From positions 1,116,001 through 1,180,000 of the forward strand of contig NZ_CP093845.1 of assembly GCF_024732245.1 (NCBI RefSeq): a DNA stretch of 64,000 nt, written 5' to 3'. How positions within the stretch are numbered: position 1 is the stretch's first letter; every line of letters starts with the position of its first letter. The translations under genes were made by a program, and so were the position numbers. The notes beneath the pieces were generated by a model, which made no database searches, had not been told where the DNA came from, and saw only the letters and a list, made by a program, of their open reading frames with translations. Shown here piece after piece: positions 1 through 7,927 of this stretch. The stretch comes from Dietzia sp. B32 (lineage in GTDB: Bacteria > Actinomycetota > Actinomycetes > Mycobacteriales > Mycobacteriaceae).

Positions 1-653
1 CGCGCGCCCTCGCCGGCGGTGTCCCGCGGCGCCGGGGGGTCGAACCGGAAGTCGATGATCCGGCTCGACGCGGACTCGAGCGCGGGTCCGGGCACCGGGA
101 ACGGCTCCGTCTCCGGGTCGATCCGCACCCGCCAGTGGCAGTGCGGGGTACGGCCCTCCGGGGCACGCGGAGGGCGGTGGATGGGCTCGACGATCGCGTG
201 GGGATTGGTGGCGAGGGCGGTGGCGGGGAACGTGGGGTCCTCGATGTCGTGGCACATCGTGGTAACCAGTCGGTCGCCCATCGGCTCCACATCCATGAGG
301 GCGCCGCAGTGATCCAGCCAGAACTCACCGTTGTCGTGGTCGGCCACCGAGTACCGGAAGTCCATGAACTCCGGCGGGGCGCCGACGTCCAGCTGGAATC
401 CCTTGAAGATCTCGGCGACGCCGTCCCCGGTGATCGACAACGCGTCTTTCATGCGACGGGCGTAGTGCGGACTGGCGGCCTGCCACTCCTCTATCGCCAC
501 GTCCCGCATGCCGTCGACGCCGAACTCGCCGAGCAGCGCCGGCATGCCGGCGCGGTCGATGAGCTGGCCGATGAGCAGCAGGTCGGGAAGGAGCCGCGCC
601 AGGGTGGCGTGGTCGAGGGCTTCGAGGGGATCGCGCGGCGAGGCGGCGCTCAC
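1..653 (-). CDS. Uncharacterised protein, C-terminus beyond window
   Basis: This is an open minus-strand frame of at least 217 residues, starting at a GTG at 651-653 and running off the left edge without a stop. The start lies 5 bp beyond the stop of the upstream SnoaL-like gene, so the two are probably co-transcribed. The translation is soluble, with no signal peptide or membrane segment. A Cys/His-bearing stretch (residues about 120-165, containing LVTTMCHDIED and HCHWRVRIDP) may bind a metal or cofactor, but I recognise no named family. Its place at the end of the ferredoxin/CYP51 operon suggests a role in the same oxidative pathway; that is inference from context. Confidence 0.6.
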   Translation of the reverse strand, partial: MSAASPRDPLEALDHATLARLLPDLLLIGQLIDRAGMPALLGEFGVDGMRDVAIEEWQAASPHYARRMKDALSITGDGVAEIFKGFQLDVGAPPEFMDFRYSVADHDNGEFWLDHCGALMDVEPMGDRLVTTMCHDIEDPTFPATALATNPHAIVEPIHRPPRAPEGRTPHCHWRVRIDPETEPFPVPGPALESASSRIIDFRFDPPAPRDTAGEGA

Positions 654-658
654 GGGGC

Positions 659-1243
659 TCAGACCTCGTCCGGGGAAGAGACGGGCCACAACGGAGCCGG
701 GCTGTCCTCGATGCGGTACCAGCCCTCCGGTTTGTCGCCGGCCGCCTCGAACCGCTTCTTCATGGAATCGGTGAGCGCGTCGGCCTCGTACATGCGCATG
801 AACAGGTCCACGACATTGCCGAAGTCGAAGAAGTCGCGGTGCCACGCCCACTGCTGGTTGCCGTTGTAGAGGAACCACGACCCGCCGAGCCCGTGCACCT
901 CGTACGGCGCACCCGTCTTCGGGTCGACGGTGTCCCGCGCGATCTGCTTCCACAGGCACAACACGTCCCCGGTCTCGGGGTCGATGATCGTCCGGATGTA
1001 CGGGTACTCCCAGCCGTCGAGGCCGGCCATCTCCTGCCCCAGCGCGATGTCGCGGATCTGGTCCCGGCCGACCGCCATGAAGTCGTCTTTGGTGCCGTAG
1101 TTCCACCCGTAGGTGGCGTCCTCGGCGTAGAAGTCGGCCAGCGGCGTCCAGTCCTTGTTCCGCTCGCACTCCGCGTTGGCCTCGATCCAGCGCTGCACGA
1201 ACTCGGCGATCTCGGCACGGTCGTATCGGGTCACGTCACTCAC
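659..1243 (-). CDS. SnoaL/NTF2-like protein
   Basis: This 194-residue protein starts at a GTG whose GTGA overlaps the stop of the ferredoxin gene upstream (1240-1243), so it is translationally coupled. The N-terminal helix (EIAEFVQRWIEANAEC), the aromatic segment around residues 30-50 and the regularly spaced Trp/Tyr strands are typical of the SnoaL/NTF2 cone fold. That fold is used by ketosteroid-isomerase-like enzymes, cyclases and many ligand-binding proteins. Its position next to the ferredoxin corresponds to Rv0762c in M. tuberculosis. No catalytic residue can be assigned by eye. Binding or isomerising a steroid-like P450 product is an inference from location only. Confidence 0.75.
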   Translation of the reverse strand: MSDVTRYDRAEIAEFVQRWIEANAECERNKDWTPLADFYAEDATYGWNYGTKDDFMAVGRDQIRDIALGQEMAGLDGWEYPYIRTIIDPETGDVLCLWKQIARDTVDPKTGAPYEVHGLGGSWFLYNGNQQWAWHRDFFDFGNVVDLFMRMYEADALTDSMKKRFEAAGDKPEGWYRIEDSPAPLWPVSSPDEV

Positions 1244-1521
1244 TCCTGGAAGTCTGTTGTGTGGGCACTGTTCTCGTGGGCACTGTCGTTCTCGTGGGCC
1301 CTGTCGTTGTCGACCAGTCGCAGCGCCTGCGTCGGGCAGTACTTGACGGCGGCCTTGACGGCCTCGAGTTGATCGTCGGGGATCCCGCCCCGCTTGGCCC
1401 GCACCTTGGCCTCGGACCCCTTGGGCACCGTGAACCAGTCGGGTGCCTCGGCCTGACATTCGGCGTGGGCCTGGCACAGGTCGAAGTCGACCTCCACCCG
1501 CAGCGACTTCCCCCCGCTCAT
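1240..1521 (-). CDS. [3Fe-4S] ferredoxin, P450 redox partner
   Basis: This 93-residue ferredoxin has the cluster pattern C16-x5-C22 ... C62-P (CQAHAEC, then YCPTQAL). A central cysteine is missing, which is typical of the one-cluster [3Fe-4S] ferredoxins that feed electrons to actinobacterial P450s. Its ATG (1519-1521) touches the stop of the CYP51 gene, and its own stop overlaps the GTG of the SnoaL gene, so the three are coupled. The arrangement equals Rv0763c-Rv0764c of M. tuberculosis, where the neighbouring ferredoxin supports CYP51 (established knowledge of that locus). The acidic, repeat-like tail (RAHENDSAHENSAH) from residue 74 has no obvious function. Confidence 0.93.
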   Translation of the reverse strand: MSGGKSLRVEVDFDLCQAHAECQAEAPDWFTVPKGSEAKVRAKRGGIPDDQLEAVKAAVKYCPTQALRLVDNDRAHENDSAHENSAHTTDFQE

Positions 1522-2915
1522 CAGCGCGCCCTCCTGCGGTAGCGGACGGTGCAGGGCTGGGCCAGCTGGACGACCATCTTGGAGTGGTCGTTGTGGTAGC
1601 TCTCCGCCGGCTGGGCGAGCTCGAATTCGAACTCCCGCAGCAGGACCGAGAAGATGGCCTTGATCTGCAGCTGGGCGAACGCCGCACCCACGCAGCGGTG
1701 ACGGCCGGCGCCGAAGGGGATCCAGGTCCAGCGGTTGACGATGTCCTCCTGCCGCGGCTCGGCGTAGCGGTCCGGGTCGAACGATTCCGCGTCGGGGAAG
1801 TCCTCGGGTAGCCGGTTGGACACCGCCGGGGAGGCCGCGACGGTCTGGCCGGCGTGGACGACGTAGTCCCCGATCCGCACGTCCTCCTGGGCGACGCGCA
1901 TGAGGATGATGAGGGGCGGGTGCAGCCGCAGCGTCTCCTTGAGGGCGTTCTCCACATTTGGCATCTGCCGGAGTGCGCCGAAACTGTACTCCGCGCCGTC
2001 CGCGTAGACCTCGTCGAGCTCCGCCACGACCCGGGCGAGGTACTCGGGGTGCTTGAGCAGCTCGATGAGCATCCACGCGCTCGTCCCGGAGGTGGTGTGG
2101 TGCCCGGCGAACATCATCGAGATGAAGATCCCGGTGACCTCGTCAGGGGTGAACCTGTGGGTGCCGTCGGGATCCTTGACCGAGACCAGCACGTCCAGCA
2201 GATCCCGGTCCTCCTTGTCGGCGGGCGGGTTGGCGACGCGCTCGTCCATGATCGCCGAGACGAGCTCGACCAGCCCGGCGCGCGCCGCGTCGCGCTTGCG
2301 GAACGCGGGAATGTCGGCGTAGGCGTCGATGTAGGCGTGGGGGTCGGTCCCCTGCTCCAGGTCGTGGTACAGGTGCGCGAACCGGGAGTCGAGCTGCTCG
2401 CGGAACTTGGGGCCGATGAGGCACGCGGACGAGGTGTAGATGGTCAGCTCGGAGAACCACTCGAGCAGGTCGATCTCGCCCTCGTCGCCCCATTCCGCGA
2501 CCATGCGCTGGACCTCGTGGGGGATGGTGACGGCGTGCTGACGCATGTGGTCCCCGCGCAGGGCCGTGTTGTGCAGCATCTCCGAGCGGCGCTCGGGGCT
2601 GGCGTCGAAGACGACGCCCTCGCCGAACACGGGGGTCATGAACGGGTAGGCGGCCGCCTGGTCCAGCGCCTCGTCGGGCGCCCGGAAGAAGGCCTCGTTC
2701 GCCGCGGCGCCGGAGGCCAGGCAGATGTCGCGGTCGGCGATCCGGAACACACCCAGGTCGCCGCACTCCTCCCGGACCCGCCAGAACAGACTGATCGGGT
2801 CGGTGCGCAGCTCGTCCATGTGGCCGAGTTCGCCTTCACCGCCGGACACCCGCTGCGGCTCCTCGAGGGTCGAGAAGTCGATGGGCTCGTCGGTGGAACT
2901 GTCGATGCTGGTCAC
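1521..2915 (-). CDS. cyp51: Cytochrome P450 CYP51, sterol 14alpha-demethylase family
   Basis: This 464-residue P450 starts at a GTG overlapping the upstream SDR stop (GTGA). CYP51 hallmarks are clear. The B-C loop signature is YPFMTPVFGEGVVFD. The I-helix motif AGHHTTSGT has the CYP51-specific His-Thr in place of the usual acid-Thr pair. The ExxR motif (ETLR) starts near residue 327, and the haem loop FGAGRHRCVG has its cysteine at about 408. Similarity to the M. tuberculosis enzyme (Rv0764c) is high throughout. CYP51 removes the 14alpha-methyl group of lanosterol-like sterols in three O2/NADPH-dependent steps. Most members of this order lack de novo sterol synthesis, so the natural substrate is open. 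Electrons probably come from the adjacent ferredoxin. Confidence 0.96.
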   Translation of the reverse strand: MTSIDSSTDEPIDFSTLEEPQRVSGGEGELGHMDELRTDPISLFWRVREECGDLGVFRIADRDICLASGAAANEAFFRAPDEALDQAAAYPFMTPVFGEGVVFDASPERRSEMLHNTALRGDHMRQHAVTIPHEVQRMVAEWGDEGEIDLLEWFSELTIYTSSACLIGPKFREQLDSRFAHLYHDLEQGTDPHAYIDAYADIPAFRKRDAARAGLVELVSAIMDERVANPPADKEDRDLLDVLVSVKDPDGTHRFTPDEVTGIFISMMFAGHHTTSGTSAWMLIELLKHPEYLARVVAELDEVYADGAEYSFGALRQMPNVENALKETLRLHPPLIILMRVAQEDVRIGDYVVHAGQTVAASPAVSNRLPEDFPDAESFDPDRYAEPRQEDIVNRWTWIPFGAGRHRCVGAAFAQLQIKAIFSVLLREFEFELAQPAESYHNDHSKMVVQLAQPCTVRYRRRAR

Positions 2916-3706
2916 GAGTAATCCTCCTCGATGGGGGCCTCCGGCTGGATCTCCAGCTCGGTGATCTGGGCGCCGCGGGGCATGGACACCATGGCGGTGA
3001 CCCCGCGCGCGAGGTCGGCGGGTTTGCACATCCGGGGATGACGGCCGAATCCGTGCCGGACCCATTCGTTGATGACGGCCTCGGCGGTGTCCTGGTCGAA
3101 GTCCGTGCCCATCTCGGTCATCACGGGTCCCGGTCGGACCACGCCGAGCCGCACACCGGTGCCCTCGAGCTCCCTACGGGCCTGCTTGGTCATGGTCTCG
3201 AGGCCGGCTTTGGCCGCGACGTACGCGCCGGAGCGGGGGCGGGCCGTGTAGGCGACGTCGGAGCCGATGACCACCACGTCCCCGCGGCGGCGGTCGATCA
3301 TGCCGGGCAGCACCGCGTGGAGCAGGCGGTGGACGGAGAGCAGATGGATGTCGAGCTGGGCGGCGAAGTCGGCCGGGTCCATCTCCCACACCCGTGCCAT
3401 CTTCAGGCTCCCCGCACTGGAGACCAGCACCTCGGGAGGACCGTAGGCGTCCGCGGCCGCGGCGACGAAACCGGCGACCGAGTCGGCGTCCGTGACGTCG
3501 ACGGGACGGGCCGTGGCCTCTCCCCCTGCCTCGCGGATGGCCGTGACGAGGTCATCGAGCCGATCGGCGCGGCGCGCGCCCACGACGACGGGGTGCCCGA
3601 GGGCGGCGAGGGCCTCGGCGGTCGCGCGGCCGATGCCGGACGAGGCGCCGGTGACCAGGGCGGGGCGCCCGCAGGCGTCCGGATGGGTGGGGAAACGCAG
3701 GCTCAT
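2912..3706 (-). CDS. SDR family oxidoreductase (Rv0765c-like)
   Basis: This 264-residue classical short-chain dehydrogenase has the NAD(P) motif TGASSGIG near residue 20, the structural motif SSAG near residue 95, a catalytic Ser in VVIGSDVAY and the Tyr-x3-Lys pair in YVAAK near residue 165. ATG at 3704-3706 overlaps the stop of the P450 upstream (ATGA), and its own stop overlaps the CYP51 start. It is therefore locked between two P450 genes, as Rv0765c is in M. tuberculosis. It probably oxidises or reduces an alcohol/ketone produced by one of the P450s; the substrate cannot be read from sequence. Confidence 0.93.
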   Translation of the reverse strand: MSLRFPTHPDACGRPALVTGASSGIGRATAEALAALGHPVVVGARRADRLDDLVTAIREAGGEATARPVDVTDADSVAGFVAAAADAYGPPEVLVSSAGSLKMARVWEMDPADFAAQLDIHLLSVHRLLHAVLPGMIDRRRGDVVVIGSDVAYTARPRSGAYVAAKAGLETMTKQARRELEGTGVRLGVVRPGPVMTEMGTDFDQDTAEAVINEWVRHGFGRHPRMCKPADLARGVTAMVSMPRGAQITELEIQPEAPIEEDYS

Positions 3707-4920
3707 CGACCCGCCACCTCGACCCGCATGGGCAGGTGGGCGAACCCGCGGACATTGGAGGAGTGGACGCGCTCGGCCCCGGGGAGCAACTCGTACCCGG
3801 TGATCGTGCGGGCGATCATGTCCAGTGCGATGCGGCCCTCGAGCCGGGCGAGGTGCGCGCCGAGGCAGAAGTGGGGTCCCTGGCCGAAGCTGAGGCTGGC
3901 CGTCGTGTCGCGCGCGAGGTCGAACGTGTCCCCGTTGTCGAAGACCTCCTCGTCGCGGTTCGCGGACCCGATGAGCAACAGGACCTTCTGGTCGGCGGGG
4001 ATCGTGACGCCCCGCACCGTGGCCGCCTCCGTGGTGGTGCGCAGGACCATCTGGCTGGAGGTGTCGAAACGCAGCGTCTCCTCCACCCATGCCGGCGCCA
4101 GGGCCGGATCGTCGAGGACGGAGCGTGACTGCCCGGGATGCTCGTGGCCCCAGAACAGCACGTTGGCCAGCAGCTTGGTGGTGGTCTCATTGCCCGCGAC
4201 CACCATGAGGAACAGGAACGACAGGATCTCGTCGTCGTCCAGCTTCTCCCCGTCGATCTCGGCGTCGAGCAGCGCGGAGGTGAGGTCGTCGGTCCTTCCC
4301 CGGCGCCGGTCGGCGACCATCCCCTGGTAGTAGGTGATGAGGTCGAGGGCCGCCACCATGGAGTCCTGGGGTACGTCCTGCACGCCCTCCTCGCGGTGCA
4401 TGACGAGGTCGGCCAGGCGGCGCAGTTCCGCCCGGTCCACCTCGGGCACGCCCATCAGGTCGGAGATGACGTCCATGGGCAGCTTGCCGGCGTAGTCGTC
4501 GACGAAGTCGAAGGTCTCACCGTCGCGGGACCGCGCCAGGCACTCGTCCCAGTACTGCCGCGAGATCTTCGAGATCCCCTCGGACAGTGCGTCCACCCGC
4601 CTGGACGTGAACCCCTTGCTCACCAGTTTGCGCAGGCGGGCGTGCCGGGGATCGTCCATCGCGAGGAACGACATCGTCTTGTAGGCGTGCGGCCCGTACG
4701 CGGCCGGGTCCAGCGAGACCCCCATCGCGTTGGAGAAGACGTCCGGGGCGCGGAACGCCTCACGCACGTCGGCGTGCCTGCTCAGTGCCCAGAAGTCCAG
4801 TTCCGGGTTGTGATAGACGGGCGCCTCCGCGCGCAGACGTGCGTAGAACGGATACGGGTCCTCGTGCACCGCGTAGTCGTACGGGCTGAACACGAGCGGA
4901 GCGGGTGTCGCGGTGGTCAT
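3703..4920 (-). CDS. Cytochrome P450, CYP123-like
   Basis: This 405-residue P450 has the I-helix motif AGNETTTK, the K-helix ExxR in ETLRFDT and the haem loop FGQGPHFCLG with cysteine near residue 352. The size and the position between the SDR and the TetR gene match CYP123 (Rv0766c). I chose the ATG at 4918-4920 because GAGGTGA lies 9 nt upstream. An alternative GTG at 4930-4932 would overlap the TetR stop (GTGA) and add four residues, but it has poorer ribosome-binding-site spacing. The substrate is unknown also in M. tuberculosis. It is probably served by the same ferredoxin as CYP51. Confidence 0.93.
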   Translation of the reverse strand: MTTATPAPLVFSPYDYAVHEDPYPFYARLRAEAPVYHNPELDFWALSRHADVREAFRAPDVFSNAMGVSLDPAAYGPHAYKTMSFLAMDDPRHARLRKLVSKGFTSRRVDALSEGISKISRQYWDECLARSRDGETFDFVDDYAGKLPMDVISDLMGVPEVDRAELRRLADLVMHREEGVQDVPQDSMVAALDLITYYQGMVADRRRGRTDDLTSALLDAEIDGEKLDDDEILSFLFLMVVAGNETTTKLLANVLFWGHEHPGQSRSVLDDPALAPAWVEETLRFDTSSQMVLRTTTEAATVRGVTIPADQKVLLLIGSANRDEEVFDNGDTFDLARDTTASLSFGQGPHFCLGAHLARLEGRIALDMIARTITGYELLPGAERVHSSNVRGFAHLPMRVEVAGR

Positions 4921-4928
4921 CTCGGGTG

Positions 4929-5501
4929 TCACCTCAGGATCAGTCGTGCTGCGGATTCGATCGCGTCTGCCATGTCGGAGTAGGAGCCGTAGCCCATCCC
5001 CGCCCGGACGAGGGCGCCGGCGTAGACCATCTCCAGCGCACTGACGACCTCGTCGTCGTTCTCCTCCCCCAGCGCCGCCACCAGGCGACGGCGGATGTCG
5101 GCGCCGATCCGGACCCGCAGATGGGAGACCTCGGGGTCGTCGCCCAACAGGGCCGCGGTGACCGCGGACGACAGTTCGGGCTCGTCGGCGAGCAGGAGCG
5201 CGACGTCGCGCAGCACCGCCACCACCCGGTCCGCCGTGGAGCCGCCGTCGGCCTCCCGGGTCACGTGGTCGTCCAGTCGACGCCAGAACACCTCGGCGAT
5301 GAGGTGCCCCTTCGAGGAGAAGTAGGTGTAGGCCGTCGCCGGCGCCACGCCCGCCCTGGCGGCCACGGCCCGGACGGCCAGGCCCCCGGGCCCCTTCTCC
5401 CGCAGCACCTCGACCGCCGCGCTGGTCAGGCGGTCGACGGTCTCGGCCTGCTGGCCGTTGAGCCTGCGCCGCGTCGATTCGAACCGAAGATCACTGGACA
5501 T
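4929..5501 (-). CDS. TetR family regulator of the CYP51/aldehyde-dehydrogenase locus
   Basis: This 190-residue TetR-type repressor has an N-terminal helix-turn-helix around residues 20-65 (VRAVAARAGVAPATAYTYF) and a divergent C-terminal ligand domain. It occupies the position of Rv0767c, first gene of the minus-strand operon and divergent from the aldehyde dehydrogenase. The 88-bp divergent space holds several TGTC/GACA palindromes, the expected kind of TetR operator, so autoregulation and control of both arms is likely. The ligand is unknown; a sterol- or isoprenoid-derived acyl compound would fit the controlled enzymes, but that is inference. Confidence 0.92.
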   Translation of the reverse strand: MSSDLRFESTRRRLNGQQAETVDRLTSAAVEVLREKGPGGLAVRAVAARAGVAPATAYTYFSSKGHLIAEVFWRRLDDHVTREADGGSTADRVVAVLRDVALLLADEPELSSAVTAALLGDDPEVSHLRVRIGADIRRRLVAALGEENDDEVVSALEMVYAGALVRAGMGYGSYSDMADAIESAARLILR

Positions 5502-5502
5502 G

Positions 5503-5549
5503 TGTCTGGACAGTACACCACCGTCCGGACTATCGTCTAGACAGCTGTC
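5503..5549. promoter_or_regulatory. Cluster of TetR-type palindromes in divergent promoter
   Basis: Between the TetR gene and the aldehyde dehydrogenase lie TGTCTGGACA (5503-5512), GTCCGGAC (5523-5530), GTCTAGAC (5535-5542) and the perfect palindrome GACAGCTGTC (5540-5549), the last two overlapping. Centres of the first and third are 31 bp apart, about three helical turns, so two dimers could bind the same DNA face. A nearly identical 13-mer (AGACAGSTGTCCA) lies upstream of the luciferase-like gene at 17634-17646. Operator function is inferred from symmetry and location. Confidence 0.6.
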
Positions 5550-5589
5550 CACCCCAGACGTACCGCCCCACTGCGACGGAAGGCTCCAC

Positions 5590-7065
5590 GTGACGACGAG
5601 CATCACCGACACCGCCCCCCTGCTGATCGGCGGTGAGCTGCGACCCGCGACCGGAGGCGCCTCGTTCGACGTCCTCAACCCCGCCACGGAGGAGATCATC
5701 GGCCGCGCCGCCGACGCCGGGCACGAGGACATGGACGCGGCCATCGCCGCCGCGCGCGCCGCGTTCGACACGACCGACTGGTCCACCGACCACGCGTTCC
5801 GCGCGCGGTGCCTGCGCCAGCTGCGCGACGCACTGCAGGGCCACATCGAGGAGTTGCGCGCGCTGACCATCGCCGAGGTCGGTGCACCCCACATGTTCAC
5901 GACCGGGCCCCAGCTGGAGGGACCCGTGGCGGACCTGGGCTGGCTCGCCGACCTGGTGGACTCCTACCAGTGGGTCACCGAGCTCGGCGAATCCGAGATC
6001 ATGGGCGTGCGCTCCAACCGCTCGACCCGGCGCGAGGCGGTCGGCGTGGTCGGCGCCATCACCCCGTGGAACTTCCCCAACCAGATCAACTTCGCCAAGA
6101 TCGGCCCCGCGCTGGCCGCCGGCTGCACGGTGGTGCTCAAGCCCGCCCCCGACACTCCGCTCATCGCCGCGGCCGTGGCCCGGATCGCCGCCGAGGAGAC
6201 GGACATCCCCGCCGGCGTGCTCAACGTGGTGTCGTCGTCCGATCACGGTCTCGGCGAGCAGTTGACCACGGACCCGCGCGTCGATCTGGTCTCCTTCACC
6301 GGATCCACCGCGACCGGCAAGAAGATCATGGCCGCCGCCGCCGAGACGCTGAAGAAGGTCTTCCTCGAGCTCGGCGGCAAGTCCGCGGCGGTGGTCCTCG
6401 ACGACGCCGACCTCGGATCCGCCTGCTTCATGACGGCCCTCAACGCCTGCACGCACGCCGGCCAGGGCTGCGCGCTGACCACGCGCCTCGTCGTGCCCCG
6501 GGAGAGGTACGACGAGGCCGTCGAGGCGGCCAAGGGCGCCATGGCGGCATTCGCCCCGAAGGACCCCAACGATCCCGGCGCGTTCTGCGGCCCGGTGATC
6601 TCCGCCGTCCAGCGCGAGCGCATCGAGGGCTACATCGCCCTGGCGCGCCAGGAGGGCGGGACCATCGAGATCGGCGGCGGTCGCCCCACCGGTGAGGGCA
6701 TGGAGCGCGGGTTCTGGGTGGAGCCGACCCTCATCTCCGGCCTGGACAACTCGGCACGCGTGGCACAGGAGGAGATCTTCGGCCCCGTTCTCGTGGTGAT
6801 TCCGCACGACGGCGACGCCGACGCCATCCGTATCGCCAATGACTCCCCCTACGGGTTGTCCGGCGCGGTGTGGGGCACCGACCCCGAGCGGATCGAGAAG
6901 GTCGTCGCAGGCATCCGCACCGGCACCCTCGGCGTCAACGGCGGCCAGTGGTACGGGGCCGACGTGCCGTTCGGCGGTTACAAGCAGTCCGGCATCGGCC
7001 GCGAGATGGGTCGCGAGGGGTTCGAGGAGTACCTCGAGATCAAGTCCGTCGCCACCCCGGCCTGA
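5590..7065 (+). CDS. aldA: NAD(P)-dependent aldehyde dehydrogenase (Rv0768/AldA-like)
   Basis: This 491-residue aldehyde dehydrogenase starts at a GTG preceded by GGAAGG. Family motifs are present: GAITPWNFPNQ, the nucleotide-binding FTGSTATGK, the glutamate motif LELGGK near residue 260 and the nucleophile in HAGQGCALTTR (Cys294). It also has the C-terminal FGGYKQSGIGRE signature. It oxidises an aldehyde to the acid. Divergent from the TetR/P450 arm and first gene of the plus-strand arm, it corresponds to AldA (Rv0768). It would suit oxidation of an aldehyde produced from a P450-hydroxylated methyl or side-chain carbon; that link is inference. Confidence 0.94.
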   Translation: MTTSITDTAPLLIGGELRPATGGASFDVLNPATEEIIGRAADAGHEDMDAAIAAARAAFDTTDWSTDHAFRARCLRQLRDALQGHIEELRALTIAEVGAPHMFTTGPQLEGPVADLGWLADLVDSYQWVTELGESEIMGVRSNRSTRREAVGVVGAITPWNFPNQINFAKIGPALAAGCTVVLKPAPDTPLIAAAVARIAAEETDIPAGVLNVVSSSDHGLGEQLTTDPRVDLVSFTGSTATGKKIMAAAAETLKKVFLELGGKSAAVVLDDADLGSACFMTALNACTHAGQGCALTTRLVVPRERYDEAVEAAKGAMAAFAPKDPNDPGAFCGPVISAVQRERIEGYIALARQEGGTIEIGGGRPTGEGMERGFWVEPTLISGLDNSARVAQEEIFGPVLVVIPHDGDADAIRIANDSPYGLSGAVWGTDPERIEKVVAGIRTGTLGVNGGQWYGADVPFGGYKQSGIGREMGREGFEEYLEIKSVATPA

Positions 7066-7070
7066 GTCCC

Positions 7071-7097
7071 CGGACAGCCCGGACAGCTCGGACAGCC
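7071..7097. repeat. Three 9-bp direct repeats in the intergenic spacer
   Basis: Directly after the aldehyde dehydrogenase stop lie three head-to-tail copies of CGGACAGCY, followed by imperfect GGCACCC/CGGGCACC runs to about 7130. The 109-bp spacer to the next gene otherwise holds only the ribosome-binding site AGGAAGAG. It looks like simple-sequence slippage in GC-rich DNA. The GGACAG unit resembles a TetR half-site, but there is no symmetry here. Confidence 0.6.
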
Positions 7098-7174
7098 CGG
7101 GCACCCCGGCACCCGGGCACCCCGGCCCGCACCACCCACCAGCACGACCCCACCGACAGGAAGAGACACACGAC

Positions 7175-7927
7175 ATGGGACGTTTCGACGGTAAGACCGC
7201 CATCGTGACCGGAGCCGCCGGCGGCATCGGCGAGGAGTACGCCAAGGCGCTGGCCGCCGAGGGCGCGAACGTGGTGGTCGCCGACGTGTCGACCGAGAAC
7301 GGGGAGCGCGTCGCCGCGGACATCGTCGCCGCGGGCGGCCAGGCGGTCTTCCAGCACACGGACGTCTCCGACCCGGAGTCGGCGAACGCCTGCGCCGAGG
7401 CCGCGGTCGAGAAGTTCGGCCGGCTGGACATCCTGGTCAACAACGCCGCGATCTTCGGCGGCATGAAGCTCGACTTCCTCATCACCGTGCCGTGGGACTA
7501 CTACGAGAAGTTCATGTCGGTGAACCTGAACGGTCAGCTGCTCATGGTCCGCGCCTGCTGGGAGAAGATGGCCGCCGCCGGCGGTGGCGCGATCGTCAAC
7601 CAGTCCTCCACCGCCGCGTGGCTGTACTCGGGCTTCTACGGCCTGGCCAAGGTCGGCGTCAACGGCCTCACCCAGCAGCTCGCCACCGAGCTGGGCGGAT
7701 CGAACATCCGGATCAACGCCATCGCTCCCGGGCCGATCGACACCGAGGCCAACCGCTCGTCGACCCCGCAGTCGATCGTCAAGGAGATGGTCGACAAGCT
7801 GCCCATCAAGCGCATGGGCCAGCCGGAGGACCTGGTCGGGATGCTGCTGTTCCTGCTGTCGGACGAGGCGTCCTGGATCACCGGACAGATCTTCAACGTC
7901 GACGGCGGACAGGTCATCAGGTCGTGA
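7175..7927 (+). CDS. SDR family oxidoreductase (Rv0769-like)
   Basis: This 250-residue classical SDR has the cofactor motif TGAAGGIG near residue 12, NNAA near residue 88, the catalytic Ser in NQSSTAAW and Tyr-x3-Lys in YGLAK near residue 152. The C-terminal ITGQIFNVDGG segment is typical of FabG-like enzymes. The ATG follows an AGGAAGAG ribosome-binding site. It stands where Rv0769 stands in M. tuberculosis, and its stop overlaps the GTG of the next dehydrogenase. It is likely an NAD(P)-dependent alcohol/ketone or 3-hydroxyacyl dehydrogenase in the same pathway as AldA. Confidence 0.93.
   Translation: MGRFDGKTAIVTGAAGGIGEEYAKALAAEGANVVVADVSTENGERVAADIVAAGGQAVFQHTDVSDPESANACAEAAVEKFGRLDILVNNAAIFGGMKLDFLITVPWDYYEKFMSVNLNGQLLMVRACWEKMAAAGGGAIVNQSSTAAWLYSGFYGLAKVGVNGLTQQLATELGGSNIRINAIAPGPIDTEANRSSTPQSIVKEMVDKLPIKRMGQPEDLVGMLLFLLSDEASWITGQIFNVDGGQVIRS

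Noticed and set aside
1240-2076. Possible fusion of the ferredoxin with an upstream 185-codon extension
   Set aside because: The extension is the out-of-frame shadow of CYP51; the ATG at 1519-1521 gives a standard-length ferredoxin.
5503-5549. KstR or KstR2 operators in the CYP51 divergent promoter
   Set aside because: The palindromes lack the AACnnGTT core of KstR and the CAAGnnCTTG core of KstR2; they fit another TetR type.
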